The notes under the pieces are model-generated. The model saw only the letters and a program-made list of their open reading frames with translations. It had not been told where the DNA came from and ran no database searches. From positions 124,001-188,000 of the forward strand of contig NZ_VTUX01000006.1 of assembly GCF_008370495.1 (NCBI RefSeq): 64,000 bases of DNA, written 5' to 3'. The position numbers were made by a program, and so were the translations under genes. Origin of the DNA: Pseudohalioglobus sediminis (lineage in GTDB: Bacteria; Pseudomonadota; Gammaproteobacteria; Pseudomonadales; Halieaceae). Every line of letters begins with the position of its first letter. Positions within the stretch are counted from its first letter, which is position 1. Positions 11,473 to 23,232 of this stretch are shown here, piece after piece.

Positions 11473-12096
11473 TCAATCGCGAAAGCCTGTCGCCACCAGG
11501 TACACTTCCCGTGAGCGCGGCCGGGAGGCCTTGGGCTTGCGGGTCAGGACCCGGTCGAAGCTGTCGCGGGTTTCACGGAACAACTCATCGAAGCCCTCTC
11601 CCTGGAAAACCTTGGCCACAAACACCCCGCCAGGACACAGAACCCGGCGCGCCAGGTCCAGGGCCAACTCGACAAGGTACATCGCCCGTGGCTGGTCAAC
11701 GGCCGTCATGCCGCTCATATTCGGGGCCATATCGGAAATCACCACATCCACAGGGTGATCACCGAGACACGCCAGTATGCGCTCGAATACCGCCTCCTCG
11801 GTGAAGTCGCCCTCAATAAACTCGACGCCAGCCAGACTATCCATCGGTAGGATATCGGACGCCACCACGCGACCGCTGTGGCCCACCAGTTCGACAGCCA
11901 CCTGCGACCAGCCGCCGGGCGCACTGCCCAGGTCCAGCACGGTCATACCTGGCCGTATAAACCGGTCTTTTTGCTGCAGTTCCAGCAACTTATAGCAGGC
12001 GCGACTGCGGTAACCCTCCCGCTGCGCCTGTTGCACATAGGGGTCGTCCCGATGCTCTTTCAACCAGGCTTTGCTGGATGAGCGTTTTTTGGCCAT
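11473..12096 (-). CDS. rlmE: 23S rRNA 2'-O-ribose (U2552) methyltransferase RlmE
   Basis: A 207-residue FtsJ/RrmJ-type methyltransferase acting on U2552 in the A-loop of 23S rRNA. SAM-binding [15 protein letters not shown], acidic loop [19 protein letters not shown] and the [11 protein letters not shown] block supply the K-D-K-E catalytic set. The start [20 protein letters not shown] is typical. The usual rlmE-ftsH adjacency is kept, but with 215 bases between them, so ftsH may have its own promoter. Divergent from yhbY across 95 bases. Confidence 0.96.
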   Translation of the reverse strand: MAKKRSSSKAWLKEHRDDPYVQQAQREGYRSRACYKLLELQQKDRFIRPGMTVLDLGSAPGGWSQVAVELVGHSGRVVASDILPMDSLAGVEFIEGDFTEEAVFERILACLGDHPVDVVISDMAPNMSGMTAVDQPRAMYLVELALDLARRVLCPGGVFVAKVFQGEGFDELFRETRDSFDRVLTRKPKASRPRSREVYLVATGFRD

Positions 12097-12191
12097 AGAT
12101 TTACCGCAGTTTCATCAGTATCGGGAACCAGGTCCGTTGTGTAGAATACGCGCCCCTCGGGCGGTGACGCCTATTGTACCGTGGATTCACT

Positions 12192-12503
12192 ATGAGCAAG
12201 AAAAACAACGAGGACACCAGGCAACTTCGCGCCATCGGGCACAAGCTCAAGCCTGTGGTCACTGTAGCCGGCAACGGCCTCTCGGACACTGTGCTGGCGG
12301 AAATCGAGCGCGCGCTGGACCAGCATGAACTGATCAAGATAAAACTGGCCGTCGGCGATCGCGAGACCAAGCGCGCCCTCACTGAAACCCTGTGTGAGCG
12401 CTGCAACGCCAGGCTGATACAGAGCATTGGCAATGTCATCCTGATACTTCGCCGCACCAGCCAGCCCGATCCCCGGCTGTCCAACCTCCTGCGCCCTGTC
12501 TAA
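12192..12503 (+). CDS. yhbY: Ribosome-assembly RNA-binding protein YhbY (CRM domain)
   Basis: A 103-residue single CRM-domain protein associated with pre-50S particles. The signature LRAIGHKLKPVVTVAGNGLS and LDQHELIKIKL are clear. The frame opens six codons earlier (12174), but MSKKNNED is the conventional N-terminus and starts at 12192. It is divergent from rlmE, the same arrangement as in E. coli, where greA follows directly; here feoAB and a SYLF gene lie in between. Confidence 0.93.
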   Translation: MSKKNNEDTRQLRAIGHKLKPVVTVAGNGLSDTVLAEIERALDQHELIKIKLAVGDRETKRALTETLCERCNARLIQSIGNVILILRRTSQPDPRLSNLLRPV

Positions 12504-12610
12504 GTACCCTCGCGCAGCCGAGCAGTGCCTGCACCTGCGATGAGCCACCCGCATGGACTCACCCGGGCCGACTGGGATAAAGTCATGCTGTCAGGGGTGG
12601 AGGCCATACC

Positions 12611-12952
12611 ATGGGTGACGTGCTGGAATTTCCTTCTAGGCAGGCGCAGGGCCTGGCGTTCCTGGATCGCCAGATCAGGGACCTGCTCACTGCCAAGGGC
12701 GCCGACGAAGCCCTCGTAGACCACGCCGCCAGCCAGCTGAACCGCATCTACACCCGTATCACCAATGCGCAGCAATACCAGTTTACGGTGCGCCTGCCGG
12801 ACGCTATCAGCGAGACCGAGCGCCAGGCACTGCAAAGCGACATCGAGACGGGCCTCGAGCAACTGCGCAGGGACAATCACCGGTTGCTGGTGGAACTGGT
12901 TGCGGAACTGGTGCTGGCGGAAATGAAAGGCTTCGAACTGTCCCGGCGCTGA
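12611..12952 (+). CDS. Hypothetical 113-residue protein
   Basis: I do not recognise this protein. The start is well supported: GGAGG lies seven bases upstream of ATG 12611. The sequence is soluble, with a likely all-alpha composition: an N-terminal MGDVLEFPSRQAQGL, a helical middle, and a C-terminal half rich in Glu/Leu (LEQLRRDNHRLLVELVAELV) that could form a coiled coil or helical bundle. No Cys, no signal peptide, no catalytic motif. It stands alone, convergent with feoB (11 bases apart) and about 100 bases after yhbY, and may share yhbY's transcript. Confidence 0.7.
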   Translation: MGDVLEFPSRQAQGLAFLDRQIRDLLTAKGADEALVDHAASQLNRIYTRITNAQQYQFTVRLPDAISETERQALQSDIETGLEQLRRDNHRLLVELVAELVLAEMKGFELSRR

Positions 12953-12963
12953 CAGGCTACTGC

Positions 12964-14799
12964 TCAGCCAACAAACCAGCCCGTCACCTGGTAGACCACA
13001 ATGCCCGCCACATAGGCCAGCAGGAAGTAGCCACAAAACATTTTCAGTGCCAGGCCCCGCGACGAACTCTCCTTGGACAGAATGGCCAGGGTAGAGACGC
13101 ACTGCAGCGCAATCGCGAAAAACACCAGCAGTGCCAGCCCGGAACCCAGTGCCAACTGGCTGGACTGGATGTGTTCCACCAGTGGCACCATGTTCTCATC
13201 AGCGCCCTCGATGCCAAAGATGGTACCCAGGGTCCCCACGAACACCTCACGCGCGGCAAAAGAGGTGAATATGGCCACCCCGTAACGCCAGTCCAGCCCC
13301 AGTGGCTCGAACAGGGGCTCCACCACTCGCCCGATCTGGCCCAGCCAGGACTGCCCGAGATCAGCACCGTAATTGGGGAAGTAACCCAGTACCCATATGA
13401 GAAGGGTCACGGTGAAGATGATCTTGCCGGCCTTGGTCACGAAGTGCCTGGCCCGGTTCACGGAGTTGCGCAGTATGGGCACAAAGCCGGGCACACGATA
13501 CGGCGGCAGTTCCAGCACGAAGGGCAGGTCCTGGTAGCGTTGGCCCGCCACACGCGATACCAGGCCGGTGATCAACAGGCCACAGAACATACCGAAGAAA
13601 TAGATGCCGAACATTGCCAGGCCCTGCCACCCCAGCAGCCCGCCGAGTGCGGTCTGCGCCGGTATGAATGCGGCAATCAGCAGGCTGTACACGGGCAGAC
13701 GGGCGCTACAGGGCATCAACGGGATGGCCATATAGGTCAGTAAACGCTTGCCCGGGGAGTCGATCGCTCGCGCGGCGTAGATCGCGGGTATGGCACAGGC
13801 GGTGCCGGACAACAGCGGAATGAAGCTTTTGCCAGTGAGGCCGAAGAACCGCAGGGGCTTATGGCAGATCAGTGCAGCACGGGCCATATAACCCGAATCT
13901 TCCAGCAGGCCGATAATAAAGGTCAGCACGAAGATCTGTGGCACGAAAACGAGGAAAGCACCCACACCGCTGAACAAGGCATCCGCGGTGAAATCCGCAG
14001 CCACCTGGTTTCCCAGCAGCGGCACCACACGATCTGCAGACCAGGCAAGCGCTCCCTCCACGGCATCCATGGCCGGTGCCGACCAGGTAAAAATGGACTG
14101 GAACAACAGGTACATGATCACAAAAAAGGCGACACCGCCGGTCAGGGAATGCAGGAAGAAACTGTCCAGCCTGTGCTGTGTCCGGATCAGGATATCGTCG
14201 CGGGGGCCAAAGCGCCGCGCCAGTTGGTGCGCCTCGCCGCGCAGGATGGCGTCCGGCGTTTCAGTGAGGTGACTACGCGTCACGCCAGCTTCGGGCAGCG
14301 GCCGCGACAGCGCGGCGATCACCGCATCGACACCCTTGCCGGTGCGCCCGGAAATTGGCAGTACCGGCGTATACAGTGCAGCCGACAGGCCCTCCACATC
14401 CAAATCCAGACCATGTTTGTCGAGCACGTCAATCATGTTTGCCAGCACCGTCACCGGCTTGCCATGGCGTTCGCAGTCGCGGATCACCTGCAGCGTAAAA
14501 TACAGGCTTTTCTCCAGCCGCGTGGCATCAATCAGACACAGCACCTGCTCCACTTCCGGGTCGCACAGCGCATTCTCAAAGTAGCCGACTGCCACCTCTT
14601 CCTCTGCGGAGATGGCTTGCAGCGAATACGTGCCGGGGAAGTCGACCAGTTGTTTATCCGGCAGCGCCTGCAGATTTCCGCTGCCGATATCCACGGTGAT
14701 GCCCGGGAAGTTGGCGACTTTGTGCGCCAGGCCGGTAAGACGGTTGAACAGCAGGCTTTTGCCGGAATTGGGACTACCGATCAGTATGATCTTACTCAC
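12964..14799 (-). CDS. feoB: Ferrous iron transporter FeoB, compact form
   Basis: FeoB is the inner-membrane GTP-gated Fe(II) importer. N-terminal G domain: G1 GSPNSGKSLLFNRLTG, G3 VDFPGTYSL, G4 ANMID. The membrane half has both Gate motifs with conserved Cys (GTACAIPAIYAARAI and MPCSARLPVYSLL). At 611 residues it is clearly shorter than the 773-residue E. coli protein; the region linking G domain and membrane core is trimmed. No FeoC is present. The start overlaps the feoA stop by eight bases, so the two are coupled. A Fur-box candidate upstream of feoA implies iron repression. Confidence 0.95.
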   Translation of the reverse strand: MSKIILIGSPNSGKSLLFNRLTGLAHKVANFPGITVDIGSGNLQALPDKQLVDFPGTYSLQAISAEEEVAVGYFENALCDPEVEQVLCLIDATRLEKSLYFTLQVIRDCERHGKPVTVLANMIDVLDKHGLDLDVEGLSAALYTPVLPISGRTGKGVDAVIAALSRPLPEAGVTRSHLTETPDAILRGEAHQLARRFGPRDDILIRTQHRLDSFFLHSLTGGVAFFVIMYLLFQSIFTWSAPAMDAVEGALAWSADRVVPLLGNQVAADFTADALFSGVGAFLVFVPQIFVLTFIIGLLEDSGYMARAALICHKPLRFFGLTGKSFIPLLSGTACAIPAIYAARAIDSPGKRLLTYMAIPLMPCSARLPVYSLLIAAFIPAQTALGGLLGWQGLAMFGIYFFGMFCGLLITGLVSRVAGQRYQDLPFVLELPPYRVPGFVPILRNSVNRARHFVTKAGKIIFTVTLLIWVLGYFPNYGADLGQSWLGQIGRVVEPLFEPLGLDWRYGVAIFTSFAAREVFVGTLGTIFGIEGADENMVPLVEHIQSSQLALGSGLALLVFFAIALQCVSTLAILSKESSSRGLALKMFCGYFLLAYVAGIVVYQVTGWFVG

Positions 14800-15055
14800 C
14801 AGCGGGCTCCTTCCTCACCAGCACATGGGTCGCAACCTCGTCGTCCAGCGAATAGACCGTGTTGCTGACCCGATAAACCTTGGGTGCGCCAAAGGCGAGG
14901 GAGTGCAGACAGGTTACCCGCTCACCCACATGAAAGCCGAATTCCATCAGGCGTATGCGATACTTTTCTGCCAGGGCATCGTCATAGCCCACGATTTCGC
15001 AGCAGTCGCCTGCCTGCAGGGACCATAAGGTCTGGTTCACGTCGGATAAATCCAT
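14792..15055 (-). CDS. feoA: Ferrous iron transport accessory protein FeoA
   Basis: An 87-residue SH3-like FeoA. The core LWSLQAGDCCEIVGYDD and FGFHVGERVTCLHSLAFGAP match the family, which is thought to interact with FeoB in the cytoplasm. First gene of a two-gene feoAB operon; ATG 15055 is 33 bases from the Fur-box candidate. Confidence 0.93.
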   Translation of the reverse strand: MDLSDVNQTLWSLQAGDCCEIVGYDDALAEKYRIRLMEFGFHVGERVTCLHSLAFGAPKVYRVSNTVYSLDDEVATHVLVRKEPAGE

Positions 15056-15087
15056 AAAACCTGTCGGGATAAGCCGACCAGACTAAC

Positions 15088-15106
15088 ATTAATGATAACG
15101 ATTTGC
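15088..15106 (-). promoter_or_regulatory. Fur box upstream of feoAB
   Basis: Nineteen bases match the Fur consensus (GATAATGATAATCATTATC) at 13 positions, including the core TAATGATAA, and A/T-rich hexamers extend on both sides. It sits 33 bases before feoA, where bound Fe-Fur would block transcription. It lies in the 150-bp divergent region shared with the SYLF gene, which could also be affected. Confidence 0.75.
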
Positions 15107-15205
15107 ATTAAGCTGACGACACCTAAGCGATTCGATTGGACAAATGCCAGCCTATGCCCCACCTTATAGCTAGTGTTCTGACTTCACTTAACGAGGATTC
15201 CGATA

Positions 15206-15775
15206 ATGACAAAACTGATCAAAACCCTGCTGGCCTCTACCCTGCTGCTGGCGTTTCACAGCGCCCAGGCTGACGAGTACGCGGACACGCGTAAAACGTT
15301 CTACAACGCCGGCGAAAGCGCCGCATTTTTTGACAGCGCCTACGGCTACGCACTGTTCCCCACGATCGGCAAAGGTGGCATGGGCATTGGCGGCGCGCAC
15401 GGCTCCGGTCGCGTTTACGCCAACGGCAAACACATCGGCAATACCAAGATGACGCAACTTTCCATCGGCTGGCAGCTTGGCGGCCAGGCCTACAGCCAGA
15501 TTATTTTCTTTGAGGACGCGCGCGCACTTGAGGACTTCACTTCCGGAAACTTCGAATTCGGCGCCCAGGCAACCGCTGTCGCTATTACCGCGTCCGCCGG
15601 TGCGCAGGCCACCACCGGTGGCGGCGCCCAGGCCGGAGCCGCAGGCGGCAAGAATGACGCCAATACCGTTTCCGGTGGCTATCGCAAGGGCATGGCGGTA
15701 TTCACTGTGGCCAAGGGTGGCCTGATGTACGAAGCGGCGATCGCCGGTCAGAAGTACAGCTTTACGCCGCTGTAA
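15206..15775 (+). CDS. Secreted SYLF (Ysc84/DUF500) domain protein
   Basis: A 189-residue exported protein: signal peptide MTKLIKTLLASTLLLAFHSA cleaved after AQA, then a SYLF domain. Diagnostic are the glycine-rich FPTIGKGGMGIGGAHGSGRV and QLGGQAYSQIIFFED, followed by a Gly/Ala-rich segment and GGLMYEAAIAGQKY. SYLF domains bind lipids in eukaryotes; bacterial members are periplasmic or outer-membrane associated with no firm role. GAGGA about ten bases upstream supports the start. Divergent from feoA across the Fur-box region; convergent with greA. Confidence 0.85.
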   Translation: MTKLIKTLLASTLLLAFHSAQADEYADTRKTFYNAGESAAFFDSAYGYALFPTIGKGGMGIGGAHGSGRVYANGKHIGNTKMTQLSIGWQLGGQAYSQIIFFEDARALEDFTSGNFEFGAQATAVAITASAGAQATTGGGAQAGAAGGKNDANTVSGGYRKGMAVFTVAKGGLMYEAAIAGQKYSFTPL

Positions 15776-15788
15776 TCGCGCTGATCTC

Positions 15789-15815
15789 CCCGCGCCGGAC
15801 TCGTCCGGGCGCGGG
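15789..15815. terminator. GC-rich hairpin between convergent SYLF gene and greA
   Basis: An 8-bp perfect GC stem (15789-15796 with 15108 plus 7, i.e. 15808-15815) with extra pairing inside. No T-tract follows on either strand, so it is only a possible terminator or transcript-end stabiliser. Confidence 0.35.
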
Positions 15816-15825
15816 TGACCGCAAC

Positions 15826-16298
15826 CTAGATGTGATGTACCTGGTCGATCTCGTATTCGATCTCGCCACCCGGCGCCCTGACCACGACAACATCACCTTC
15901 CTCTTTGCCGATTAGGGCCCTGGCGATCGGCGAGCCGATGGAAATCAGGTTGTTTTTCACGTCGGCCTCGTCTTCCCCGACAATACGGTAAGTGACGGTC
16001 TCGTCGGTATCGATATTGATGAGATCGACGGTAGTGCCGAAGATAACCTTGCCGGTCTTGGCGATCTGGGTGACGTCGATCACCTGGGCGCCGGCCAGTT
16101 TGCTTTCTATCTCCATGATGCGCCCCTCAGTGAAGCTCTGCTGCTCCCTGGCGGCGTGGTACTCGGCATTTTCCTTGAGGTCACCGTGCTCGCGTGCGTC
16201 GGCTATCGCCTCGCTGATGCGCGGGCGCTCCACCTTCTTCAAGTGCTCCAACTCTTCTCGCAGGGCCGCCTCCCCTGCTACTGTCATCGGTACTTTGT

Positions 16299-16302
<4 letters not shown>
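15826..16302 (-). CDS. greA: Transcript cleavage factor GreA
   Basis: A 158-residue GreA, which rescues backtracked RNA polymerase by stimulating RNA cleavage. The coiled-coil tip carries the acidic loop in [20 protein letters not shown], the canonical D-x-x-E arrangement. The C-terminal FKBP-like domain includes [18 protein letters not shown]. Its ATG overlaps the carB stop (ATGA), so it is co-translated with carAB, a common gammaproteobacterial linkage. Confidence 0.97.
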
Positions 16303-19520
<3,218 letters not shown>

Positions 19521-19526
19521 GGCGCT

Positions 19527-20681
19527 CTACTTCCCTGCTGACGCGGCGTTCTGCCGGTCCTCGATAAGCTCAATAAAATGATCAAACAACGGCGCTGCAT
19601 CGTGGGGCCCCGGGCTGGCTTCGGGGTGCCCCTGGAAACTGAACGCGGGTTTGTCGGTACGGTGGATTCCCTGCAGGCTGCCATCGAACAGCGACTTGTG
19701 CGTCACCCGCAGGTTGTCCGGCAGGCTGGCCTCATCAGCGGCAAAACCGTGGTTCTGGCTGGTAATCAGTACCGTGCCATCATCAATGCTCTGCACCGGG
19801 TGGTTGGCACCATGGTGGCCGAACTTCATTTTCACCGTCTGCGCGCCAGAGGCCAGTGCCAACAGCTGGTGGCCCAGGCAAATGCCGAACACCGGGATAT
19901 CGGTCTGCAAAATCTCGCTGATGGCGTCGATGGCGTAGGTACAGGGCTCCGGGTCACCGGGGCCGTTGGACAGGAATATCCCGTCCGGATTCATCGCCAG
20001 CACGTCAGCAGCCGGCGTCTGTGCCGGCACCACGGTCAGCCGGCACCCACGGTCAACCAGCATTCGCAGGATATTGCGCTTGACCCCGAAATCGTAGGCC
20101 ACGACATGCCAGGGCAGGTCATCTGCGGAGCGATCCAGGTGCCCCTTGTCCCACTCCCAGCTGCCCTGCGTCCACTGGTAGGTCTCGGTAACGGTCACTT
20201 CCCTGGCCAGGTCCATGCCCTTGAGGCCGGAGAATTCCCGCGCCAGCTGCAGCGCCTTGTCTTCATCGATATCCGCACCGGCCATCAGGCAGCCGTTCTG
20301 GGCGCCTTTCTCGCGCAGGATCCGGGTCAGGCGACGGGTGTCGATATCGGCAATACCGACGATGTTATGACTTTCCAGGTAGTCACCCAGGCTCTGGGTG
20401 TTGCGGTAGTTGCTGGCCAGCAGCGGCAAATCACGGATAACCAGGCCGGCCGCCCAGACGGCGCTGGACTCCTCGTCTTCCGGATTCGTGCCGGTATTGC
20501 CTATATGCGGATAGGTCAGGGTGACGATCTGGCGGGCGTAAGAGGGGTCGGTAAGTATTTCTTGGTAACCGCTCATGGCGGTATTGAAAACCACTTCACC
20601 AACGGATGTTCCGCTGGCTCCGATCGCTAAGCCCTTGAAAACACTGCCATCTTCAAGGACCAGTAGGGCAGGATTGGACAA
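19527..20681 (-). CDS. carA: Carbamoyl-phosphate synthase small chain
   Basis: CarA supplies ammonia by hydrolysing glutamine. The C-terminal class I amidotransferase domain has the nucleophile elbow [15 protein letters not shown] and the His of NHGFAAD. The start is TTG at 20681: GGAGG stands seven bases upstream and translation gives [17 protein letters not shown], which matches CarA N-termini; the frame upstream to 20744 is leader. This gives 384 residues. A sigma70 promoter, small ORF and terminator-like hairpin precede it, suggesting attenuation. Forms carA-carB-greA. Confidence 0.96.
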   Translation of the reverse strand: MSNPALLVLEDGSVFKGLAIGASGTSVGEVVFNTAMSGYQEILTDPSYARQIVTLTYPHIGNTGTNPEDEESSAVWAAGLVIRDLPLLASNYRNTQSLGDYLESHNIVGIADIDTRRLTRILREKGAQNGCLMAGADIDEDKALQLAREFSGLKGMDLAREVTVTETYQWTQGSWEWDKGHLDRSADDLPWHVVAYDFGVKRNILRMLVDRGCRLTVVPAQTPAADVLAMNPDGIFLSNGPGDPEPCTYAIDAISEILQTDIPVFGICLGHQLLALASGAQTVKMKFGHHGANHPVQSIDDGTVLITSQNHGFAADEASLPDNLRVTHKSLFDGSLQGIHRTDKPAFSFQGHPEASPGPHDAAPLFDHFIELIEDRQNAASAGK

Positions 20682-20695
20682 GCAAAAACCTCCGT

Positions 20696-20782
20696 CTATG
20701 TCGCGCAACCGGTCGCTTCCCGCGTCTCGCTCAGGCGCTCGCAAAAAGGCGAGATGGGTGACCTCATCTCGCCTCGTCGCAT
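20696..20782 (-). CDS. Possible carA leader peptide (28 codons)
   Basis: ATG 20782 to TAG 20696 encodes a 28-residue peptide starting MRRGEMRS, i.e. three Arg in the first seven codons, and ending TGCAT. It lies between the carA promoter and carA and spans the terminator hairpin, so ribosomes on it would disrupt that hairpin. No good ribosome-binding site was seen. Coding status is inference from layout. Confidence 0.35.
   Translation of the reverse strand: MRRGEMRSPISPFCERLSETREATGCAT
20743..20774 (-). terminator. Candidate attenuator in the carA leader
   Basis: On the minus strand a perfect 10-bp stem (20765-20774 with 20747-20756, 8-base loop) is followed by five T. No gene lies upstream on this strand to be terminated, so the structure belongs to the carA 5' leader, about 60 bases before the TTG start. 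Confidence 0.6.
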
Positions 20783-20853
20783 GAGTGGCTCAGGTTTTCA
20801 CAGGAATACACTGTGCCCGGTGCGCGTTTCGGGCATGTGAAATCTGGCGGGTG

Positions 20854-20882
20854 ATTTTAGGTGAACGGGCATATCCTGTCCA
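20854..20882 (-). promoter_or_regulatory. Sigma70 promoter of carAB-greA
   Basis: TGGACA (20877-20882) and TAAAAT (20854-20859) on the minus strand, each one base from consensus, with a 17-base spacer. Predicted start near 20847 gives a leader of about 166 bases before carA. No clear ArgR or PurR operator could be assigned by eye. The remaining 20883-21061 looks empty apart from the ribosome-binding site of the divergent gene. Confidence 0.7.
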
Positions 20883-21061
20883 GTCGGTTTGGCGCCAGGA
20901 CGACGAATGTGCGCATCATGCCGAACCGAGGCGGGTGGCTTGACGGCAAAGGCGACAAAATCCGTGATAAATCGCAATCACCGCATTACCATTTCCCACC
21001 TGATTTGACCTTCCGCGGGCTCTGTAAGCCCGCTCCCGGCTGGATAACAAAAGGAAACAGC

Positions 21062-21886
21062 ATGGCATACAGCAGCGGCAAGTGCGCCGTCATCACCGGC
21101 GCCGCCTCAGGCATTGGCAGGGCACTGGCAAAGCAGCTCAATAGTGAAGGCTGCGAGCTCTACCTCTCCGACATCAACGCCACCGGCCTGCAGGAAACCG
21201 TCGACCAACTGCCGCGCGCCGACATACCCTGCGACCAGCAACTGCTCGACGTCGCCGATCGCGCGGCCATGCACGCCTGGGCTGAGCGTATCGCCGACGC
21301 GCGCGGCAAGGTCGATATTGTGATCAATAACGCAGGTGTTGGCCTGGGCGATCGCGTGGAGGAGATGAACTACGAGAACCTGGACTGGCTGATGGGCATC
21401 AACTTCTGGGGTGTTATCCAGGGCAGCATGGCCTTCCTGCCGCTGCTCAAGCGCGCGGAACAAGGCCATCTGGTGAATATTTCATCGCTGTTCGGGATCA
21501 TCGCCGTACCCACGCAATCGGCCTATAACGCAGCCAAGTTCGGTGTGCGCGGTTTCACCGAGTCCCTGCGCCAGGAGATGAAAGGCACAAACGTACACGT
21601 ATGCTGCGTCCACCCGGGTGGTATCGCCACCAATATCGCGCGCAATTCACGGGGTGGTGACCTGGGCGCCTCGGCAGATGACAGGGACGCGCGATTCCAG
21701 AAATTCGCCCGCACCACAGCGGAGTCGGCAGCGGCGCAAATCATCAACGCTGTCGAAAAGCGCAAACCAAGACTGTTGATTGGTCTCGACGCCAAGATCG
21801 CCTCCTTCCTGTCGCGAATTTTCCCCGTGCGCTATCCTGAAATCCTGCGCCTGCAGAGCGTCGTGGAACCCGATAGCGGGTCGTAA
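21062..21886 (+). CDS. Short-chain dehydrogenase/reductase
   Basis: A classical SDR of 274 residues, NAD(P)-dependent oxidoreductase of unknown substrate. Cofactor loop TGAASGIGRALAKQL (TGxxxGxG) near residue 13, NNAG at about 85, catalytic Ser in LVNISSLFG and the Tyr/Lys pair in SAYNAAKFG. AGGAAA just upstream supports ATG 21062, although the frame is open 67 codons further. It stands divergent from carA and is followed by the phosphatase lipoprotein. The C-terminal extension after the Rossmann core is ordinary. SDR substrate cannot be read from sequence. Confidence 0.88.
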   Translation: MAYSSGKCAVITGAASGIGRALAKQLNSEGCELYLSDINATGLQETVDQLPRADIPCDQQLLDVADRAAMHAWAERIADARGKVDIVINNAGVGLGDRVEEMNYENLDWLMGINFWGVIQGSMAFLPLLKRAEQGHLVNISSLFGIIAVPTQSAYNAAKFGVRGFTESLRQEMKGTNVHVCCVHPGGIATNIARNSRGGDLGASADDRDARFQKFARTTAESAAAQIINAVEKRKPRLLIGLDAKIASFLSRIFPVRYPEILRLQSVVEPDSGS

Positions 21887-21960
21887 TACGCAGACCCCGG
21901 CAACAACGCGCACCCTGAACGGATGACAGCCCCGAATTCACGCATAACAAGGCAGCCCCT

Positions 21961-22794
21961 ATGCGACACAACCTGTTCCCGGCCAGCATGCTCCTGGCTT
22001 CACTGTTACTGGCCGCCTGTGCCGGCACGGCACCTGTCGCCGAAACGGATGCAGTGCCCGAGATTCACCCGGGTGTCCTGCAAGGCTACCTGCCCCTCGA
22101 CACACCGCTGCGCAGCGTGGAGGTCGTGCCACCGGCTCCGCAAGCAGGCTCAGCGCGACAGGCCCTGGACGAGGCCCTCGCGGCGCGTGCCCTGACCCTG
22201 CGCAACACCCCGCGCTGGGAACTGGCCAGGCAGGACGCACAACTACGGTTCCCCGAGGCCGAGGGCACTTTCAGCTGCGCTACCGGCCTGCCCATCAGCG
22301 AACAGGTCACGCCAAGGCTCTACATGCTGCTGCGACGGACGGTTGCCGATCTCGCCTTTGCCGCCAATTCAGCGAAAAACGCCTACCAGCGCCCCCGCCC
22401 TTTCATGGTCAACAACCAGCCTATCTGCAGCCCCGAGGACGAGACCAGCCTGCGCGAGAATGGCTCCTACCCCTCCGGCCATACCGCAATCGGCTGGGGT
22501 TGGGCGCTGATACTGGCTGAATTGATTCCCGAGAACGCGGAAGCGATCCTGGCCCGTGGCCGTGCCTTTGGCGAAAGCCGCAGTGTCTGCAATGTACACT
22601 GGCACAGCGATATCGTGGCGGGCCGCATGATCGGTGCTGCCGCGTTGGCAAGTCTTCACGGCAACGCGGCTTTTGCCACCGCAATGGCCGGCGCAAGGGA
22701 AGAACTGGCGGCTCTGGACAGAACCAATCTGACCCCTTCGCGCGACTGCGCTGCAGAAGCCAGTGCCCTGGCACAGACATATTTCAGCGAGTAG
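21961..22794 (+). CDS. Class A non-specific acid phosphatase lipoprotein
   Basis: A 277-residue exported phosphatase of the PAP2 superfamily. Lipobox LLLAAC puts the lipidated Cys at residue 20. The full active-site signature is present: KNAYQRPRP (K-x6-RP), GSYPSGHT (PSGH) and SRSVCNVHWHSD (SR-x5-H-x3-D). Enzymes of this class (PhoN/PhoC type) remove phosphate from many organic monoesters in the periplasm; anchoring in a membrane is inferred from the lipobox. It is convergent with the next gene with three bases between the stops. Confidence 0.88.
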   Translation: MRHNLFPASMLLASLLLAACAGTAPVAETDAVPEIHPGVLQGYLPLDTPLRSVEVVPPAPQAGSARQALDEALAARALTLRNTPRWELARQDAQLRFPEAEGTFSCATGLPISEQVTPRLYMLLRRTVADLAFAANSAKNAYQRPRPFMVNNQPICSPEDETSLRENGSYPSGHTAIGWGWALILAELIPENAEAILARGRAFGESRSVCNVHWHSDIVAGRMIGAAALASLHGNAAFATAMAGAREELAALDRTNLTPSRDCAAEASALAQTYFSE

Positions 22795-22797
22795 GGT

Positions 22798-23232
22798 TCA
22801 GACCAGGATCTGTTCCAGCGCCGTGCGCAGTCCCGGGGGGATGGCTGCGGACTGATCTGTCGGCCGCGTCACGAACACGTGCACGAAATACCCGTGCGCG
22901 ACCGCTTGCGACTCTCCCTGCCTGAAGATCGCCAGGCCATAGCGCACCGAACTGTTGCCCAGCCTTTCCACGCGCAGCCCTGCTTCCAGCGCATCCGGAT
23001 AGGCCACGGGCGCATGGTATTCGCAGCCGGAACTGACCACGTAGCCCACCGTGTCACCGCTCTGGATATCCAGGCCGCCCTCCTCGATCAGGTAGCGGTT
23101 CGCCGCGCTATCGAAATAGGCATAGTAAGTGACATTATTGACATGGCCGTAGATATCATTGTCCGACCAGCGCGTGTCGATGGGATAAAACACCTTGTAG
23201 TCATCGCGCACGGGGCGCGCAGGCTTGCTCAT
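22798..23232 (-). CDS. Acyl-CoA thioesterase, hotdog fold (4HBT/YbgC type)
   Basis: A 144-residue single hotdog-domain protein. The family signature is DTRWSDNDIYGHVNNVTYYAYFD, here quoted in part: the Asp of SDND and the HVNN helix are the 4HBT active-site region. Such enzymes hydrolyse acyl-CoA thioesters. The start overlaps the stop of the iron alcohol dehydrogenase by four bases, so the pair forms an operon, fitting turnover of an alcohol or aldehyde to an acyl-CoA product. Substrate unknown. Confidence 0.85.
   Translation of the reverse strand: MSKPARPVRDDYKVFYPIDTRWSDNDIYGHVNNVTYYAYFDSAANRYLIEEGGLDIQSGDTVGYVVSSGCEYHAPVAYPDALEAGLRVERLGNSSVRYGLAIFRQGESQAVAHGYFVHVFVTRPTDQSAAIPPGLRTALEQILV

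Noticed and set aside
20796-20810. A 15-base identity with 52713-52727 (TTTCACAGGAATACA), each upstream of a minus-strand operon
   Set aside because: About two identical 15-mers are expected by chance in 64 kb, and neither site is a recognisable operator.
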